Positions 23,587 through 34,580 of a stretch of DNA of 64,000 nucleotides are shown here, in pieces. Made by a program: the position numbers and the translations under genes. Source of the DNA: Okapia johnstoni (Eukaryota; Chordata; Mammalia; Artiodactyla; Giraffidae). Under the pieces are notes generated by a model, which was given only the letters and a program-made list of their open reading frames with translations, did no database searches and was not told the DNA's origin. Within the stretch, counting starts at the first letter, position 1; every line of letters starts with the position of its first letter. Location: positions 6,200,001 to 6,264,000 of the forward strand of contig CM044309.1 of assembly GCA_024291935.2 (NCBI GenBank), written 5' to 3'.

Positions 23587-25648
23587 TCAGTTCACTTCAG
23601 TTGCTCAGTCGTGTCTGACTCTTTGTGACCCAATGAACTGCAGCACGCCAGGCCTCCCTGTCCAACACCAACTCCCGGAGCCTATCCAAACTCATGTCTA
23701 TCGAGTTAGTGATGCCATCCAGCATCTCATCCTCTGTTGTCCCCTTCTCCTCCTGCCCCTAATCCTTCCCATCATCAGGGTCTTTCCCAATGAGTCAACT
23801 CTTCGCATCAGGTGGCCAAACTAATGGAGTTTCAGCTTCAACATCAGTCCTTCCAATGAATACCCAGACTGATCTCCTTTAGGATGGACTGGGTGGATCT
23901 CCTTGCAGTCCAAGGAACTCTCAAGAGTCTTCTCCAACACCACAGTTCAAAAGCATCAATTCTTCAGCACTCAGCTTTCTTTATAGTCCAACTCTCACAT
24001 CCATACATGACCACTGGAGAAACCATAGCCTTGACTAGATGAATCTTTATTGGCAAAGTAATGTCTCTGCTTTTCAATATGCTGTCTAGCTTGGTCATAA
24101 CTTTCCTTCCAAGGAGTAAGTCTCTTTTAATTTCATGTCTGCAGTCACCATCTGCAGTAATTTTGGAACCCCCCAAAATAAAGTCTGATATTGTTTCCCC
24201 ATCTATCTGCCATGAAGTGATGGGACCAGATGCCATGATCTTAGTTTTCTGAATGTTGAGCTTTAAGCCAACTTTTTCACTCTCCTCTTGCACTGTCATC
24301 AAGAGGCTTTTTAGTTCCTCTTCACTTTCTGCCATAAGGGTGGTGTCATCTGCATATCTGAGGTTACTGATATTTCTCCCAGCAATCTTGATTCCAGCTT
24401 GTGTTTCTTCCAGCCCAGCGTTTCTCATGATGTACTCTGCATATAAGTTAAATAAGCAGGGTGACTATATACAGCCTTGACATACTCTTTTTTCCTATTT
24501 GGAACCAGTCTGTTGTTCCATGTCCAGTTCTAACTGTTGCTTCCTGACCTGCATATAGGTTTCTCAAGAGGCAGGTCAGGTGGTCTGGTATTCCCATCTC
24601 TTTCAGAATTTTCCACAGTTGATTGTGATCCACACAGTCAAAGGCTTTGGCATAGTCAATAAAACAGAAATAGATGTTCTTCTGGTACTCTCTTGTTTGT
24701 TTGATGATCCAGTGGATGTTGGCAATTTGATCTCTGGTTCCTCTGCCTTTTCTAAAACCAGCTTGAACATCTGGAAGTTCACGGTTCACGTATTGCTGAA
24801 GCCTGGCTTGGAGAATTTTGAGCATTACTTTACTAGTGTGTGAGATGAGTGCAATTGTGCGGTAGTCTGAGCATGCTTTGGCATTGCCTTTCTTTGGGTT
24901 TGTAATGAAAACTGACCTTTTCCAGTCCTGTGGCCAATGCTGAGATTTCCAAATTTCCTGGCATATTGAGTGTAGCACTTTCACAGCATCATCTTTCAGG
25001 ATTTGAAATAGCTCATCTTTCAGGATTTTAAATAGCTCAACTGGAATTCTATCACCTCCACTAGCTTTGTTCATAGTGATGCTTTCTAAGGCCCACTTGA
25101 CTTCACATTCCAGGATGTCTGACTCTAGGTGAGTGATTACACCATCGTGATTTTCTGGGTTGTGAAGTTCTTTTTTGTACAGTTCTTCAGTGTATTCTTG
25201 CCACCTCTTCTTAATATCTTCTGCTTCTGTTAGGTCTCTACCATTTCTGTCCTTTATTAAGCCCATCTTTGCATGAAATGTTCCCTTGGTATCTCTGATT
25301 TTCTTGAAGAGATCTCTAGTCTTTCCCATTCTGTTGTTTTCCCCTATTTCTTTGCACTGATCGCTGAGGAAGGCTTTCTTATCTCTCCTTGCTATTCTTT
25401 GGAACTCTGGATTCAGACAGGTGTATCTTTCCTTTTCTCCTTTGCTTTTCCCTTCTCTTCTTTCACAGCTATTTGTAAGGTCTCCTCAGACAGCCGTTTT
25501 GCTTTTTTGCATTTCTTTTCCATGGGGACGGTCTTAATCCCTGTCTCCTGTACAATGTCATGAACCTCTGTCTGTAGTTCATCTGGCACTCTGTCTATCA
25601 GATCTAGTCCCTTAAATCTATTTGTCACTTCCACTGTACAATCATAAG
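23587..25648 (-). mobile_element. Inner BovB (about 2.06 kb), inserted in another BovB
   Basis: Best preserved BovB in the window. It starts with its own 3' end and tail and covers, in coding order, the linker after the endonuclease, the whole reverse transcriptase and the C-terminal domain. It is 5'-truncated within the NQIPYDYTVE-type region. It has the same orientation as its host BovB. Compared with the copy at 33150-33190, about 4 bases of the host are missing at the junction and no target-site duplication is seen. Confidence 0.9.
23964..25329 (-). pseudogene. BovB reverse transcriptase remnant
   Basis: Coding core of the inner BovB, a non-LTR (RTE) reverse transcriptase that copies element RNA at a nicked target. 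Frame 24448-25329 (293 codons from ATG) carries MGKTRDLFKKIRDTKGTFHA, then the RT fingers/palm with YRTIALIS, GFRKGRGTRDQIANIHWIIK and motif A FIDYAKAFDCVDH. Frame 23964-24428 continues with the catalytic YADD motif (NLRYADDTTLMAES). The break between them shows an extra base in an A run (plus-strand T run 24488-24493) and, just after it, a TAG in place of a Leu codon. The C-terminal frame ends at KKAEC, where other copies read AERRRID; the change fits CpG decay (cgccga to tgctga). Inactive, but only a few lesions from an open frame. Confidence 0.9.
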
Positions 25649-25799
25649 GGACCTTTGTTGGTAAAGTAATGTTTCTGCTTTTTAATATGGTGCCTAGGTT
25701 GGTCATAGCTTTTCTACCAAGGAACAAGTGTCCTTTAATTTCATGGCTGCAGTCAGCATCTTCAGTGATTTTGGAGCCCGGGAAAATAAACTGTGTCAC
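25413..25799 (-). pseudogene. Chimeric open frame across the nested BovB junction
   Basis: This 128-codon frame starts in the outer BovB (ITEDADCSHEIKGHLFLGRK ... ITLPTKV) and crosses near 25649 into the inner copy (PYDCTVEVTNRFKGLDLIDR ... DIVQETGIKTVPMEKKCKKA). It is a by-product of the insertion being in frame, not a known protein. It ends at a frameshift near 25440, after which the reverse transcriptase frame resumes. Confidence 0.8.
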
Positions 25800-25822
25800 T
25801 GTTTCCCCATCTATTTGCCACT
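25649..25822 (-). mobile_element. Outer BovB, continuation
   Basis: Resumes with acctttgttggtaaagtaat and runs to the ccatctatttgccac block, where the element ends in a non-BovB junction. This is the rest of the element begun at 23145. Confidence 0.85.
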
Positions 25823-25895
25823 TGGGTTAGGGTTAGGGTTTGGCAAATAGATGGCAAATAGATCACTCTATGGACAATATCTATTTGCCAGCCGG
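25805..25895. repeat. Snap-back repeat junction with telomere-like hexamers
   Basis: The 12-mer atctatttgcca occurs at 25809-25820 and 25879-25890. Its reverse complement tggcaaatagat occurs at 25841-25852 and 25852-25863. Between the first pair lies gggttagggttagggtt (25824-25840), over two TTAGGG units. This sits exactly at the 5' end of the outer BovB. The first copy of the 12-mer is ordinary BovB sequence; the others are not explained by it. Confidence 0.85.
25859..25867. repeat. Putative target-site duplication, right
   Basis: tagatcact, matching 23136-23144. It overlaps the edge of the snap-back repeat, so it could also be coincidental. Confidence 0.5.
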
Positions 25896-27161
25896 TTTCT
25901 ACATGTTCTAAATGTGCATCTTTATCATTTGCTTTCTCCCTTCCTCCTTCCTTCCCTTCCTTCTTTGTTTTTTTATGACTTCACCACCTCCAGGGATATT
26001 CACTCAAAACTCTGCCTCTACTCCCCAAGGGCTCATCCTGCCCTGTAGGTGACCCTTCTGTTTTTCATCTCGTAGTATAGTATTGGCCAAAGTGCCAGCC
26101 ACGGTCAGGACGTGCAGAGTGGGAAAGCAAGATATTTCATGAGTAAGAGTTACTTCATGAAGTGACATAAGAAGAATCAAGAGTTGAGCTAGAGCTATGG
26201 AGTATTATTTTTATGACTTCCTCTTCAATCAGTCACATTTTCCTCCCAGTACTAAGTATACTAAAAGCAGGATCTTCATTGAGCTGAGAGAATGTGGAAT
26301 GTAGAGCAGACAATTAGCAATAAGAAATACATACTGGACAGAAATAAAGAGTTATCTATAGAAAGCTCTAAGCAAATGCAGAAGCTTAAGGGGGAAGGGA
26401 AGAAAATAGGCTAGATGCCCAGGAGAAAATGTGCTAGAATGGATTTTTTTTTTTTTTCTTTTCTTTCAAAGGGATACACAGTTACTTATCAACAAATTAG
26501 GTGTTAAATGTCTATGTTGAATTAAAGGTTTGTTCCTAAGAGATAAGGGTAGGTGGAGTGGAGAATTCTCAAGAAATTACAAAGCAAAATACCCTGAAAG
26601 ATTCCTAAGAGACTGTTTCAGAGTTCAGGAGCAGTTGTTGCTGTAACAGGAGGACTAATCCTCATTACCAACACCTAATTGCTTTGTGCAACATTCCTTC
26701 TGTTGCTATTGTTTTGCTACTGTTGTTACTAATGGTTTATTTACTTAAATAGGGAGTTGAAAAGGTAACTGCCTTTCTTTAAACTCAAAATCCTCAACAA
26801 ACAACCTAATGTCCAATAAAGTAGTGAGGGTCTAAAAGGTCCAAGGGAAGTCAGATTACCACATCATTAGCACACCCATAGCAAATTATCACTTTTGCTA
26901 TTCACAATAAGTTCACAATAATAATTTGCTATTAGTTTCACATCTACCAAGTGAAACTAATATGAGTAACAATATTTGCTTACTGTTTAAGAAAAAATCA
27001 AAACAAATATAAGTTAATAAGTTTCATGATTTTTCAGCTAAATAATGGAGGCCTGGACAACTACTGATGCAGCTGAATGATTTTTAAAAATTATTCTAAC
27101 CACGAAGTAATCTGATGACAGATGATTAAATAAAATTGATAGATAAGATTGGATGGTTTGT
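25896..27161. other. Unique intron sequence
   Basis: Includes a C/T-rich tract at about 25928-25975 and a T run at 26442-26456. No gene recognised. Confidence 0.5.
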
Positions 27162-27173
27162 GAAAGTATAGAA

Positions 27174-27414
27174 AGCATACTCTGGCCACCTGATGAGAAC
27201 TGACTTATTGGAAAAAACCCTGAGGCTGGCAAAGATTGAAGGCAGGAGGAGAAGGGGACAACAGAGGATGGGATGGTTAGATGGCATCACCGACTCGATG
27301 GACATGAGTTTGAGCAAGCTCTGGGAGTTGGTGATGGACAAGAAAGCCTGGCATGCTGCAGTCCATGGGGTCGCAAAGAGTCGGACATGACTGAGTGGCC
27401 GAACTGAACTGAAC
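27174..27414 (+). mobile_element. BovB 3' end fragment
   Basis: About 240 bp of BovB 3' end (ctggccacctgatgagaact through cggacatgactgagtggccg and gaactgaact repeats). The frame 27193-27390 holds [20 protein letters not shown]. Flanked by gaaagtatagaa (27162-27173) and gaaaggatagaa (27415-27426), an 11/12 match taken as the target-site duplication. Confidence 0.88.
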
Positions 27415-27426
27415 GGAAAGGATAGA

Positions 27427-30400
27427 AGCTTAAGACGGTAATATTTTTGTATAAAAGAGACGGTGTGTCTCTTCAACTTGGCTGGAGGATTCATAAACTA
27501 AGAAGAATTTCAGAAATCTTTGAAGATGAGGAAAGATGATGTTGACTAGATTTTAACAAGCCCTTCACAGGGGTAGTATAGAAAAGGAAGTTAACAGACA
27601 TCATACCAAAGGAAGGTATTTAATGTAAAATAATCTATGCTCCAGGAGGCTGAGGACAATGGTGGACAAGCAAAATACATCTTTTTCAGAGAAGGGGAAA
27701 TGAGATTTGAAGCCTAGAAGTTATAGCTGTTCTTGGTGGAGTGTAGTCTAGGGAGGCTGAAATGGTAAGAGGAAAGTGACCATTCTAGAAGCAACTGCAC
27801 AAAAATGCTATATGAAATGAAAACAGTATCTTGATGAGATATCTAATGCCAAATCAATAGAATATAGAAGAAAACAGGTATAGAGATGACGGACAAAAAT
27901 GAGGAATAAACAAAATAAAAATTAGTGCAGAATTAGAAGGGTCTAACATAAGCTGCATTGCGCTCTGAGTATAGGGCAGATGCTTATTTGTGTTTAGAAA
28001 ATAAAGCACTGGGGAATTTAGGAGGGAAGCATATTACAGCAATGACTGGAGAGAAGAAGGCATTTGTTTTAGGTAAAGTAGAAACACTAAGTAATGAAGC
28101 ATACATATCCCAGAATGAGGATGCCAAGTGAATAAAACAATATGGCAGATAATAAAGAATAACCCAAATTAGTCTCCAAGTGTTAAAATAAAAAAAGCTG
28201 AGGTTTATTAAAAGCATTTAAATTGGTGCGTATTTTCCTCCTTGCTCAATCACATGCATTTCAAATATTCATTTCAGCTATGATTATTTACAACTTGTAT
28301 GTTGGGGGATATAGCTGAAAGTTCGATTGAGAATACGTTATCCTGCCTGCATTTCTTCATGAGGATACAAATTCACATGAAAGTGAAGAATAGTTTATTT
28401 AGTTGAGCAATTTAAGCTTTTTCTCTGTCTTCCGAAGACAGAAATAAATCCTCATTTATCTTTTTTTTTGCAAGATTTCAATGCTATCCAACATTTTTTA
28501 ACTTGTATTGTGTGGCTAAACAATAACTTGCAATTGTAATTCATTTAGTAACCATTATAAGTATAGCTGAATCTCACTTGATGCCATCCATTCATTCCTT
28601 AAAAGTTGGTTATTGATTATTGTGTGAAGCAAGTACTATTTTAATTGAATGCAAATGAATTAATATTCAAAGGGATGATATTAAAGAAAATCACTTTGCT
28701 TAAATTTATAAACACTCTTTCTATTCAAGAGTAAATAAAAACAATATGAAATCATTTTGTGTTGATACAATGTTTCTAATGTTAGGTATTCATGGCGCAT
28801 CCTTTTTTTTTTTTTTTTTGAATCAGGCTACATTTAGACCATTATTTTCTAAAAGGAATACTGAGCTGGTGAGTTACTTTATGCCCAAAGTGAGCTGGTG
28901 ATACATGTTCAGCTCACCCATTCTCTGGTGTTCAAACTCAATAGCAAAAATGGTCAATTATTTGAAAATTTTAAAAAATAACTTGTGTATTACTAGTTAT
29001 AACTACAAACATGTCTGTACTATATTTTTAATAGAGTTTTACAAATATGCATTGATCATTCATTTCTAAACCTGAAGTTGAAGACAAAAATAAATATACA
29101 TTTTAAAAGATGGTCTTGGATAATACTAAAAAGGTTTTAATGTTTTGAATATGTCTCATGTGATCTAGTTTATGCAAAACTAACATTGCAACCAAATGTG
29201 AGTCTGAAGCATATGTATTTTATTTCATCTGCCAAGCTTGACTTACAAAAGTAATCAAAATTGTTTCTGGAAAATCTTGATAATCGGAAAGGCTGTTCTT
29301 CCTCTTTCCCATTAATCTTCCAAAATGTATTGTTTTTTATTTACAATAACTTCATTCTAGGGCTTAGTGAACCGTATGTACTTCCATAGTTGATTACTAC
29401 AGGGTTTTTTTTTTTTTTAAGATTAATAGCAAGCAATCATCATAATTAAAATAGCCAATTTTTTGATTAAAAAAATCAGATTTGTTACTACTATCAATGA
29501 CAAAAGATAGATAAACTGTTAGTCTGCATTATTTCTACGCTATCAATCATTCCTATTAAACTCAGTTTAGTTGAGGGGGGGGGCAGGGATACACCACAAA
29601 TAATACCTACTTTTTCCCCAGAAGATCCTTACAGACTTTTTTCCTAACTCAGATTTTGTCACTACTATTTTTTACTAGTCAGAAACACTGAAAATTATGA
29701 CCGAACACAAAATACATTAAGGGAACAGAGGTTAACTCTCTTTATTTTTGCTTGTAAATTGTTTCAATTCAATACTTCTCTATGTTGAATTTTGCACCAT
29801 TACCTCCAAAACCATAGATAGGTAAAAACTATATTCCAGTTTGCCAAAGAAAAAACAACTGTGAAAGTGTAGAGGCAGCAACATGACTAATTCATTATAA
29901 ATATACTGTATTTAAGATATCCTTGTAACTACTATATTAATCAATGCATTTACATTTAAATTAATTAAGTATAACTTCAAAATCAGTTCCTCTGTTGTAC
30001 TGGACACATTTCAGGTGTTCAATCATGTAATAGGTGGCTGCCATACTGGACAGTATATATATATAGAGCATCTTCATCATCACAAGTTGTATTGAACAGC
30101 GATACCTCGGTCCTTGATGGATGTTAGGATTTTTTCCCCATCCTGATTTGTTTTAAAACTCCTATGCTGTTAATGAAATAAATTCATATACGCAGTAGTG
30201 GCCTAAGGCCATGGGAAAATGTTGACCAAGATGATCCTAAACACTATGTTTCTAGAGCCAGTCTTTAAGAAACACTGTAACTATTGATGAGAAACTTGGA
30301 ATGGCCCTACATTCCCACAGGGGATGTCAGCTGAAATGCTAATTGCGGTAATATAGTTGGAGGTCCCATGACTACAACTTTCAGAATTCTTTGATGTTGT

Positions 30401-30464
30401 TGTTTAGAACCTGAGCAAAAATGCTATGCTATTCAGTTGCAGGTCTCACTTCAACGTCCTTTCC
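27427..30464. other. Long repeat-poor AT-rich intron
   Basis: About 3 kb with no gene and no confident repeat, apart from homopolymers (T run 28803-28820, T run 29407-29418, G run 29576-29583). Weak purine-rich L2-like words at 27520-27800 were not called. Confidence 0.5.
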
Positions 30465-30640
30465 TCATATGTTTGCTCGGCTGGCTCCTTTTGCCATTTA
30501 AATCTCAGCTAATATGTCACTTCTGCAGAAAGACTGACCATCCAAATTACAGTAGTCATCTTCCCACCTGTCTCAAACCCTAACTTCTATTGTATTATTG
30601 TGTTTCATTTTAATCATTGCATTTATTGATACCTTATACC
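30465..30640 (+). repeat. L2 LINE fragment, sense
   Basis: aatctcagctaatatgtcac, ttctgcagaaagactgacca and ttattgtgtttcattttaat follow the L2 3' consensus. Confidence 0.6.
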
Positions 30641-30790
30641 CCAGGTGGCACAGCGGTAAAGAATCTGCCTGCCAGCGTAGATGCCAGAAGAGTCTCAGGT
30701 TCAATCTCTGGTTCTGGAAGAACCCACGAGGTAGGAAATGGCAATCAGCTTCACTGTTCTTGCCTGTAAAATTCCATGGACTGAGGAGTA
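30641..30790 (+). mobile_element. Bov-tA SINE, 3'-truncated
   Basis: ccccaggtggcacagcggta head, tRNA-like middle (tcaggttcaatctctggttc) and ttcttgcctgtaaaattcca. The BovB-like tail is missing after ggactgagga. Confidence 0.88.
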
Positions 30791-30889
30791 AACATTCTTA
30801 AGAAAATCCTGTATAAGTGGAAGCCTAAAATGGGTTGGGATGAGTGAATTTAATTCAGATGACCATTATATATACTACCGTTGATAAGA

Positions 30890-32733
30890 ATCATACAAAA
30901 GGCAGTAGCCCTCATAATCAATAAAAGAATCTAAAATGCAGCACTTGGGTGCAATCTCAAAAGCGACAGAATGACCTTGGTGCATTTCCAAGGCAAAAGA
31001 TTTAACATCACAGTATCCAAGTCTATGTCCCAACCACTGATGCTGAAGAAGCTGAAGCTGACCAGTCCTATGAAGACCTAAAAAACCTTCTAGAACTTAC
31101 ACCAAAACAGATAATCATTTTCATCATAGGGGATTCGAATGTAAAACTAGGAAGTCAAGAAATATCTGGAGTAACAGAAAAGTTTGGCCTTGGAGTACAA
31201 AGTGAAGCAGAGCAAAGGCTAACAGAATTTTGCCAAAGAAAGCACTGGTCCAAGCAACACAAGAGATGACTCTACACATGGACATCACCAAATGGTCAAT
31301 ACTAAAATCAGATTGTCTACATACTTTGCAGCCAAAAATGGAGAAGCTCTATACAGTCAGCAAAAAGAGATCTGGAGCTGACTGTGGCTCAGATCATCAG
31401 CTCCTTATGGCAAAAGTCATGCTTAAATGAAACTGGGAAAACCACTAAGCCATTCAGATATGACCTAAATCAAATCCCTTACGATTATACACTGGAGGTG
31501 ATGTATAGATTCACAGGATGAGATCTGGTAGACAGAGTGTCTGAAGAGCTATGGATGACGGTTCGTCACACAGTACAGGAGGCAGTGACCTAAACCTTCC
31601 CAAAGAAAAAGAAATGCACGAAGGCAAAGTCGTTGTCTGAGGAGGCTTTACAGATAGCTGAGGAAAGAAGAGAAGTGAAAGGCAAAGGAGAAAGGGAAAT
31701 ACATACCCAATGGAAGAGTTCCTGAGAATAGCAAGGAGCGATAAGAAGCCCTTCTTCAACGAACAATGCAAAGAAAGAGAGGAAAACAACAGAATGGGAA
31801 GGACTAGAGATCTCTTCCAGAAAATTGGAGATATCAAAGAAATATTTCATGCAAGGATGGGCACAATAAAGGACAGAAACGTCAAGGACCTAACAGAGGC
31901 AGAAGAGATTAAGAAGAGGTGGCAAGAATACACAGAAGAACTACATACAAATGGTCTTAATGACCGGGATAAGCACGAAGGTGTGGCCACTCACCTAGAG
32001 CCAGACATCCTGGAGTGTGAAGTCAAGTGGGCCTGAGGAAGCATTATTATGAACAAAGCTAGCAGAGGTGATGGAATTCCAGCTGAGCTATCTACAATCC
32101 TAAAAGAAAGTGCTGTTAAAGTGCTGCACTCAATGTGTCAGCAAATTTGGAAAATCCAGTAGTGGCCACAGGACTGGATAAAGTCAGCTTTTATTCCAAT
32201 CGCAAACAAGGGCAGTGTTAAGGAATCTTCAAACTACCGGGCATTCATGCTCATTTCGCGTGCTCATAAGGTTATGCTCAAAATCCATTCAGCTAGGCTT
32301 CAACAGTACTTGAATAGGTGACATCCTGATGTACAGCTGGGTTCAGAAAAGGCAGAGGAACCATAGATCAAATTGCCAACATTCATTTGATCATAGAGAA
32401 CACAAGAGAATTCCAGAAAAATATTTATTTTTGGTTCATAGACTACACTAAAGCCTTTAATTGTGTGGATCATAGCGAACTGTGGAAAATTCTTAAACAG
32501 ATGGGTATAATACACCATCTTACCTGTCTCCTTAGGAACCTAAATGCAGGTCAAGAAGCAACAATTAGAATTGGACATGGAATAATGGACTGGTTCAAAA
32601 TTGGGAAAGGCTGTATATTGTCACACTGTTTATTTAACTTATATGCAGGGTATGTTATGCAAAATGCCAGGCTGGATGATTTACAAGCTGGAAATCAAGA
32701 TTGCTGGGAGAAACAACAGCCTCAGATGTGCAG
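30890..32733 (+). mobile_element. Outer BovB, 5' part (endonuclease and RT)
   Basis: A longer BovB copy than most: it begins before the endonuclease domain. The region near 31110-31160 encodes a decayed apurinic-type endonuclease (IIGDSNVKLGSQE-like; the family reads GDWN). Then come the linker (frame 31710-32036: MGRTRDLFQKIGDIKEIFHA) and RT motif A (frame 32387-32842: FIDYTKAFNCVDH, with the conserved Asp changed to Asn). Many stops. It is cut at tgcag by an opposite-strand BovB and resumes at 33838. Confidence 0.88.
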
Positions 32734-33840
32734 TTCAGTTCAGTCTGACTCTTTGCAACCGCATGGACTGCAGCACGTCAGGCCTCCCTGTCGATCACCA
32801 ACTCCTGGAGTTTACTCAAACTCATGTCCATTGAGTCGGTGATGCCATCCAGCCATCTCATTCTCTGTCGTCCCGTTCTCCTCCCAACTTCAATCTTTCT
32901 CAGCATCAGTGTCTTTTCCAATGAGTGAGTTCTCATCAGGTGGCCAAAATATTGGCGTTTCAACTTCAACATCAGTCCTTCCAATGAATATTCAGGACTG
33001 ATTTCCTTTAGGATGGACTGGTTAGATCTCCTTGCAGTCCAAGGGACTCTCAAGAGTCTTCTCCAACACCACAGTTCAAAAGCATCAATTCTTCAGAGCT
33101 CAGCATTCTTTATATTCCAACTCTCACATCCATACATGACTACTGGAAAAATAATAGCCTTGACTAGACGGACCTTTGTTGGCAAAGTAATGTCTCTGCT
33201 TTTTAATATGCTGTCTAGGTTGGTCATAACTTTTCTTCCAAGGAGTAAGCATCTTTTAATTTCATGGCTGCAGTCACCATCTTCAGTGATTTTGGAGCCC
33301 CCCAAAATAAAGTCAGTCACTGTTTCCACTGTTTTCCCATCTATTTGCCATGAAGTGATGGGACCAGATGCCATGATCTTAGTTTTCTGAATGTTGAGCT
33401 TTAAGCCAACATTTTCATTCTCCTCTTTCACTTTCATCAAGAGGCTCTTTAGTTCTTCTTCACTTTCTGCCATAAGGGTGGTATCATCTGCGTATCTGAG
33501 GTTACTGATATTTCTTCAGGCAATTTTGATTCTAGCTTTTGCTTCTTCCAGCCCAGCATTTCTCATGATGTACTCTGCATATAAGTTAAATAAGCAGGGT
33601 GACATATACAGCCTTGATGTACTCCTTTCCCTATTTGGAACCAGTCTGTTGTTCCATGTCCAGTTCTAACTGTTGCCTCCTGACCTGCATACGGATTTGT
33701 CAAAAGGCAGGTCAGGTGGTCTGGTATTCCCATCTCTTTAAGAATTTTCCACAGTTTGTGGTGATCCACACAGTCAAAGGCTTTGTCATAGTCAAAACAA
33801 CAGAAATAGGTATTTTTCTGGAACTCTCTTGCTTTTTTGC
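32731..33840 (-). mobile_element. Inner BovB inserted in opposite orientation
   Basis: Minus-strand BovB from its 3' end (ttcagttcagtctgactctt on the plus strand) back to the RT motif A region. Frame 33093-33473 reads MAESEEELKSLLMKVKEENE and ITSWQIDGKTVETVTDFILG; frame 33563-33856 reads YDKAFDCVDHHKLWKILKEM and ends at the insertion edge. The host BovB reads ...gatgtgcag | agatgatac..., with tgcag present on both sides. About 1.1 kb, 5'-truncated. Confidence 0.9.
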
Positions 33841-34580
33841 AGATGATACTATTCAAATGACCAAAATTGAAGAGGAACTAAAGAGCCTCTTGATGAAAGA
33901 GGAGAGTGAAAAAGTGGCTTAACACTCAACATTCAAAAAACTAAGATCATGGCATCCAGTCCCATCACTTCATGGCAAACAGATGGGGAAACATGGAAAT
34001 AGTTACAGACTTTATTTTCTTGGTCTTCAAAATCACTGCAGACAGTGACTTCAGTCATGAAATTAAAAGACACTTACTTCTTGGAAGAAAAGCTATGACA
34101 AACCTAGACAGTGTATTAAAAAGCAGCAACATTGCTCTGCCAATATAGGTCCGTCTAGTCAAAGTTATGGTTTTTCCAGTGGTCATGCATGGATATGAAA
34201 GTTGGACTATAAAAAAAGCTGAGCTCCAAAGAATTAATGCTTTTGAACTGAGGCGTTGGAGAAGACTCTTGAGAGTCCCTTGGACTGCAAGGAGATCAAA
34301 CCAGTCAATACTAAAGAAAGTCAACCCTGAATATACATTGTAAGGACTGATGCTGAAGCTGAAGCTCCAGTACTTTCACCACATGATGCATAAAGCTGAC
34401 TCATTGGAAAAGACCCTTAGGCTAGGAAAGATTGAAGGCAGGAGGAGAAGGGGACGACAGAGGATGACATGGTTGGATGGCATCACTGACGTGATGGACA
34501 TGAGTTTTAGGAAATTCTTGGAAGTGGTAAAGGACAGGGAAGTCCATGGGGTCGCATATATTAAGGCATGACCGAGCTAT
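33838..34580 (+). mobile_element. Outer BovB, 3' part
   Basis: Picks up at the YADD position (cagatgatactat) and runs through the C-terminal domain to the 3' end (frame 34350-34571: [20 protein letters not shown]), finishing at gcatgaccgagctattgaa. Decayed tail. Confidence 0.88.

Noticed and set aside
25823..25842. True telomere or interstitial telomeric array
   Set aside because: Only about two to three TTAGGG units; reported as a junction feature instead.
33013..33390. 125-codon plus-strand frame ([18 protein letters not shown]...)
   Set aside because: Antisense shadow of BovB; the same string recurs at 9673, 23266, 34055 and 40795 wherever BovB lies on the other strand.
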